From Myxococcales bacterium (GTDB lineage: Bacteria; Myxococcota; Myxococcia; Myxococcales; 40CM-4-68-19), in assembly GCA_020201435.1 (NCBI GenBank), contig JAIVGS010000193.1, positions 1 through 33,896 of the forward strand: DNA of 33,896 nt, in the 5' to 3' direction. Made by a program: the position numbers and the translations under genes. Below are positions 31,209-33,896 of this stretch, in pieces (positions within the stretch are counted from its first letter, which is position 1; the number at the start of each line of letters is the position of its first letter). Below the pieces are notes generated by a model, which saw nothing but the letters and a program-made list of their open reading frames with translations, ran no database searches and was not told where the DNA came from.

Positions 31209-32648
31209 ATGCGCGACTCCTCCCGCTGGACCCTCATCGCCGCCAGCTTCGGCCTCGGGATGGCGCTGCTCGACGTGACCGCGATCAACGTCGCGGTCCC
31301 CTCGATCCGGGAGGGCCTCGGCACCGACGTTCGCGGCCTCTCCTGGGTCATCGACGGCTACACGCTCTCGTTCGCGAGCCTGCTGCTCCTCGGGGGCGGT
31401 TTCGGCGATCGGCTCGGCGCCCGCCGCATGTTCGTCGCCGGCCTGGCTTTGTTCACGGCGGCCTCGGCGCTCTGCGGCGCCGCGCCGGGCATCGTCTGGC
31501 TCGTCCTCGCCCGCGTGCTGCAGGGCGTCGGCGCGGCGATGTTCATGCCCTCCTCGCTGGCGATCCTGCGCCAGGCCTACCCCGCGGCGCGTGAGCGGGC
31601 GCGCGCGATCGGCGTCTGGAGCGCGCTCACCGCGATCGCGGGCGCTTCGGGGCCGCTGGTGGGCGGCTCGATCGTCGCTGCCTTCGGCTGGCGGACGATC
31701 TTCTACGTCAACGTGCCGCTCGGGATCGTCGCGGTTGCGATGGCGCTGCGGTTCGTCGCGCCGTCTCCGCGCTCGGCGGCGAAAGGATTCGACCTCGTCG
31801 CGCAGCTCACCGCCGCGGCGTCGCTCGCGCTCTTCACCTGGGCGCTGATCGAGCGGCCGGTGCGCGGCTGGGGCTCGCCCGCGATCCTGCTCGCGATCGC
31901 GGCTTCGGTGGCCGGCCTGCGCGCCTTCGTCGCCCTCGAGAGACGCGCGGCGCAACCCGCGCTGCCGTTGCATCTCTTCCGCGACCCGACGTTCTCGGCG
32001 ACGTCGTTCGCCGCGCTGCTCTACGCGGGTGCCTTCTTCGGGACCGTCTTCGTCTTTTCGCTTCACTTCCAGGACGTCCGCGGCGAAACCCCGGCGCTCG
32101 CCGGCCTGCACCTCTCGACGGTGCCGATCGCATTCGGCGTCACCAGCGTCGCCGCGGGACGCCTCGTGGCGCGCCATGGGACGCGCGGGCCGTTTCTCGC
32201 CGGCCTGATCGTGCTGGTCGCCAGCGCCTGGTCTGCGGCGCTCGTGCCGCCGGCCGCGCGGTTTGTCGCGGTCGTGCCGTCGCTTCTGGCGATGGGCGCC
32301 GGCGCCGGTCTCGTCGCGCCCGCCGCGAACGCGGCCATCCTCGCCAGCGTCCCGGCGTCGCTCTCGGGCATCGGCGCGGGGGTCCTCAACGTCAGCCGGC
32401 AGGTCGGGACCGCGCTCGGCGTCGCCGTCTTCGCCTCGCTGTTCCATCGCGGGAACCAGGCGGAAGCGGTGCGCGAGTCGCTGGTCTCGGCGGGCGCGAT
32501 CTACCTCGCCGCGCTCGCGGTGGCAGCGCTGGCCACGCGACCCGCGTCGGAAGCGGCGGCGGCGGGCAAGTTGGGCGAAGAGGACATGAATTCGGTCGGC
32601 ATGTGGACCAGCGCGCACCGACCTCGCTCGGGCAGCTCGACGCATTGA
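31209..32648 (+). CDS. MFS drug:H+ antiporter, DHA2 (EmrB/QacA)-like
   Basis: The protein has 479 residues with about 14 hydrophobic segments. DHA2 family marks are MALLDVTAINVAVPSI (motif D1 in TM1), LSWVIDGYTLSFASLLL, GGGFGDRLGARRMFVAG (motif A) and ARVLQGVGAAMFMPSSLAIL (motif B region), followed by GPLVGGSIVAAFGWRTIFYV (motif C). These proteins export drugs or toxic metabolites using the proton gradient. The chosen start is ATG 31209. The C-terminal 25 residues (after ATRPASEAA) are hydrophilic. It is divergent from the LysR gene, which probably regulates it. Confidence 0.9.
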   Translation: MRDSSRWTLIAASFGLGMALLDVTAINVAVPSIREGLGTDVRGLSWVIDGYTLSFASLLLLGGGFGDRLGARRMFVAGLALFTAASALCGAAPGIVWLVLARVLQGVGAAMFMPSSLAILRQAYPAARERARAIGVWSALTAIAGASGPLVGGSIVAAFGWRTIFYVNVPLGIVAVAMALRFVAPSPRSAAKGFDLVAQLTAAASLALFTWALIERPVRGWGSPAILLAIAASVAGLRAFVALERRAAQPALPLHLFRDPTFSATSFAALLYAGAFFGTVFVFSLHFQDVRGETPALAGLHLSTVPIAFGVTSVAAGRLVARHGTRGPFLAGLIVLVASAWSAALVPPAARFVAVVPSLLAMGAGAGLVAPAANAAILASVPASLSGIGAGVLNVSRQVGTALGVAVFASLFHRGNQAEAVRESLVSAGAIYLAALAVAALATRPASEAAAAGKLGEEDMNSVGMWTSAHRPRSGSSTH

Positions 32649-32687
32649 TGGCGCGCCCGCCGTAATACGAGCATCCGCTATGCTGAC

Positions 32688-33213
32688 TCAGTCCGGCGGC
32701 GGCTTGCTGCCGACGATGATCATCAATTGATCCCGGAACATGTTCGACTGTGGGGCGGTGACCGCCGGTAGCCCCGCCTTCTCGAATGCTGCGACCAGCC
32801 TATCGTGTGCCGGCCCTGGAACGTCGGTAATCTGGAGTCCGACCGCCCGTTCCCAGCCGCTAATACTTGGTTTTGAGCCCTGCGTCCTTGAGCGCCTGCT
32901 GGATGTCCGCGTGAAACTCCGTGGCCTCCGGGTCGATGCCGACGAAAGAAACCCAGGCCTCGAACGACTCGCCATGCAAGGACTCGATGAGGCTCGCGTG
33001 CTGCTCGGGAGTAACTCGACGCCATTGCTGTTGCCGTTCGGCGACTTGCTCGAGGTGTGCCGTCTTGACGTCGGCGATGCACAGCAGCACGAGGAACAAC
33101 AGGCCGGCCGCCGAGGACCAGAAGAGTAGACCCCTCTGCTTGTTGCGGTATTCGATGACGAAGACGATCCCCTCGGCGATGCAGACCAACGCCAAGAAGA
33201 CCACCGACAACAT
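32688..33213 (-). pseudogene. small two-TM membrane protein with a frameshift
   Basis: The upstream part reads 117 residues: two transmembrane helices (MLSVVFLALVCIAEGIVFVI; LLFWSSAAGLLFLVLLCIAD), then a soluble stretch ending DIQQALKDAGLKTKY and a stop at about 32860. In the neighbouring frame the protein continues sensibly as SISGWERAVGLQITD...AAFEKAGLPAVTAPQ...LMIIVGSKPPPD and stops at 32688. A one-base difference in AAAACCAAGTATTAG would restore a single product of about 174 residues. The function is unknown. The DNA is AT-richer than the left part of the window. It may be a real mutation or a sequencing error. Confidence 0.6.
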
Positions 33214-33239
33214 GCGCTACAGCGCGAGGCTGCCCATCC

Positions 33240-33716
33240 TCAGTTGTCCATGTGTTCGTCGATATAGCGCTCGCACGCCGCGCAGCCCGCACCGGTCGAC
33301 GGTTCATGAACGCGACAGAACGATTCAGCCAGCTTGAGACCCGTCTCGTCTGTGCATTCGGCCAGCACGCGATTCTCAAAAGCGTCATAGATGTACGTCA
33401 TGAAGCTGGGGATATCGGCGGCAGCGCGCCCCGTCGGGTGCGAGCTTACAACCTCCCGCAGGTAGCACCGCTCGTACTTAGGACTGTAGTGGTTCTCGGC
33501 ATTCATGATCCAAGATTGCCGGTCGATTTCGTGGACCTCCGATTTATGCTCCTTCGTCACGCGAGTTGCCTGTTCCGCGCACTCTCTCATCCGCTGCCAG
33601 TTTTCTCCTCGACGTGTTGAACCAACTTCGGCAGCTATCCCCGCGTCTGCAAGCGATGGCGCGCGATCCTGGCAAGCGATGAGGACGATGGCCGCGAGAA
33701 TACATCTGCTTTTCAT
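33240..33716 (-). CDS. small lipoprotein of unknown function
   Basis: The protein has 158 residues. MKSRCILAAIVLIAC is a lipoprotein leader with an IAC lipobox, followed by a hydrophilic domain with seven further Cys, including a C-terminal CAACERY pair, which suggests disulfides outside the cytoplasm. ATG at 33716 is preferred because GGAG lies about 9 nt upstream; a start at 33749 would bury the signal peptide. The family is not recognised. It lies 26 bp upstream of the frameshifted membrane protein gene on the same strand and is probably co-transcribed with it. GC content is lower than in most of the window. Confidence 0.65.
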   Translation of the reverse strand: MKSRCILAAIVLIACQDRAPSLADAGIAAEVGSTRRGENWQRMRECAEQATRVTKEHKSEVHEIDRQSWIMNAENHYSPKYERCYLREVVSSHPTGRAAADIPSFMTYIYDAFENRVLAECTDETGLKLAESFCRVHEPSTGAGCAACERYIDEHMDN

Positions 33717-33766
33717 GCCAGCAGCTCCAGCAAAATAGTCCCCAATCATGTGGGAACGTTGCTATC

Positions 33767-33896
33767 GTGTTCGGGCGATCCAAAGGCCGTAGGCCGCTCG
33801 TTTCTCACCATTCACGTCCGCATTTCGACAAGCCGACGGCAATCCACGCCACCGTGCGTGTCCGCGAGGACGTTTGGAATCTGCGGTCTCAGCGGT
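33767..33896 (+). CDS. second RAYT transposase (partial, N-terminal 43 residues)
   Basis: The gene runs off the right edge. From GTG 33767 it reads a basic lead (MFGRSKGRRPLVSHHSRP) and then HFDKPTAIHATVRVREDVWN, followed by LRSQR. The latter part matches the start of the RAYT at 29700 almost residue for residue (FEKPTAVHATVRVRDEVW), with mostly synonymous or conservative codon changes. This copy keeps the Arg-rich N-terminal segment missing from the first. Both are on the plus strand about 4 kb apart. The catalytic HUH and Tyr residues lie outside the window. Confidence 0.75.
   Translation, partial: MFGRSKGRRPLVSHHSRPHFDKPTAIHATVRVREDVWNLRSQR

Overview
The window looks like chromosomal DNA from a GC-rich member of the Myxococcota (former Deltaproteobacteria) or a close relative. 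The reasons are very high GC with G/C-ending codons, many GTG and TTG starts, a long Cys-rich lipoprotein, an MJ0042-type zinc ribbon fused to a Pro-rich TPR membrane protein, and a TamA/TamB pair. This placement is inferred from gene style, not from a marker gene. No rRNA, tRNA or CRISPR array was seen, and no gene-free gap exceeds 300 bases.

Layout. (1) 1-1956, minus strand: a radical SAM/SPASM maturase with a damaged 3' end, then a 25-residue ORF with a Shine-Dalgarno site, then an SBP_5-type lipoprotein running off the left edge. Together they form a candidate peptide-modification (RiPP) locus. (2) 2229-3160, plus: a small unknown protein translationally coupled to a soluble histidine-kinase-like protein. 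(3) 3141-4240, minus: a TVP38-type membrane protein and a coiled-coil protein. They are divergent from an amidohydrolase and a YkgJ/FliB-like Cys-cluster protein (4255-6446). (4) 6449-6618: a long imperfect inverted repeat between convergent genes. (5) 6623-9328, minus: a membrane metallophosphoesterase, an NFACT-family protein, and a 27-residue Lys/Gly-rich peptide gene with a near-ideal promoter and ribosome site. (6) 9488-17145, plus: a SprT-like protein, a palindromic repeat, TamA (with a lipobox) and TamB. (7) 17164-17229: a perfect 20-bp inverted repeat between convergent transcripts. (8) 17237-19203, minus: a coupled GT2 glycosyltransferase and FAD oxidoreductase. (9) 19282-24433, plus: a coupled Crp-like regulator, ZnR/Pro-rich/TPR protein and polysaccharide deacetylase. 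(10) 24499-28129: a Cys-rich lipoprotein convergent with an ECF sigma factor. (11) 28248-33896: serS whose 3' two-thirds is visibly lower in GC, a RAYT transposase, a divergent LysR/MFS pair, a frameshifted small membrane protein, a lipoprotein, and the start of a second RAYT.

The left two-thirds is compact, with 4-bp overlaps at many gene junctions. The right 5 kb looks like accessory DNA bounded by two RAYT genes. Several plus-strand genes have a -10 box ending only about 7-13 bp before the start codon, which suggests leaderless or near-leaderless transcripts. The most notable items are the rSAM/25-mer/SBP_5 locus and the Lys-rich mini-gene upstream of NFACT.
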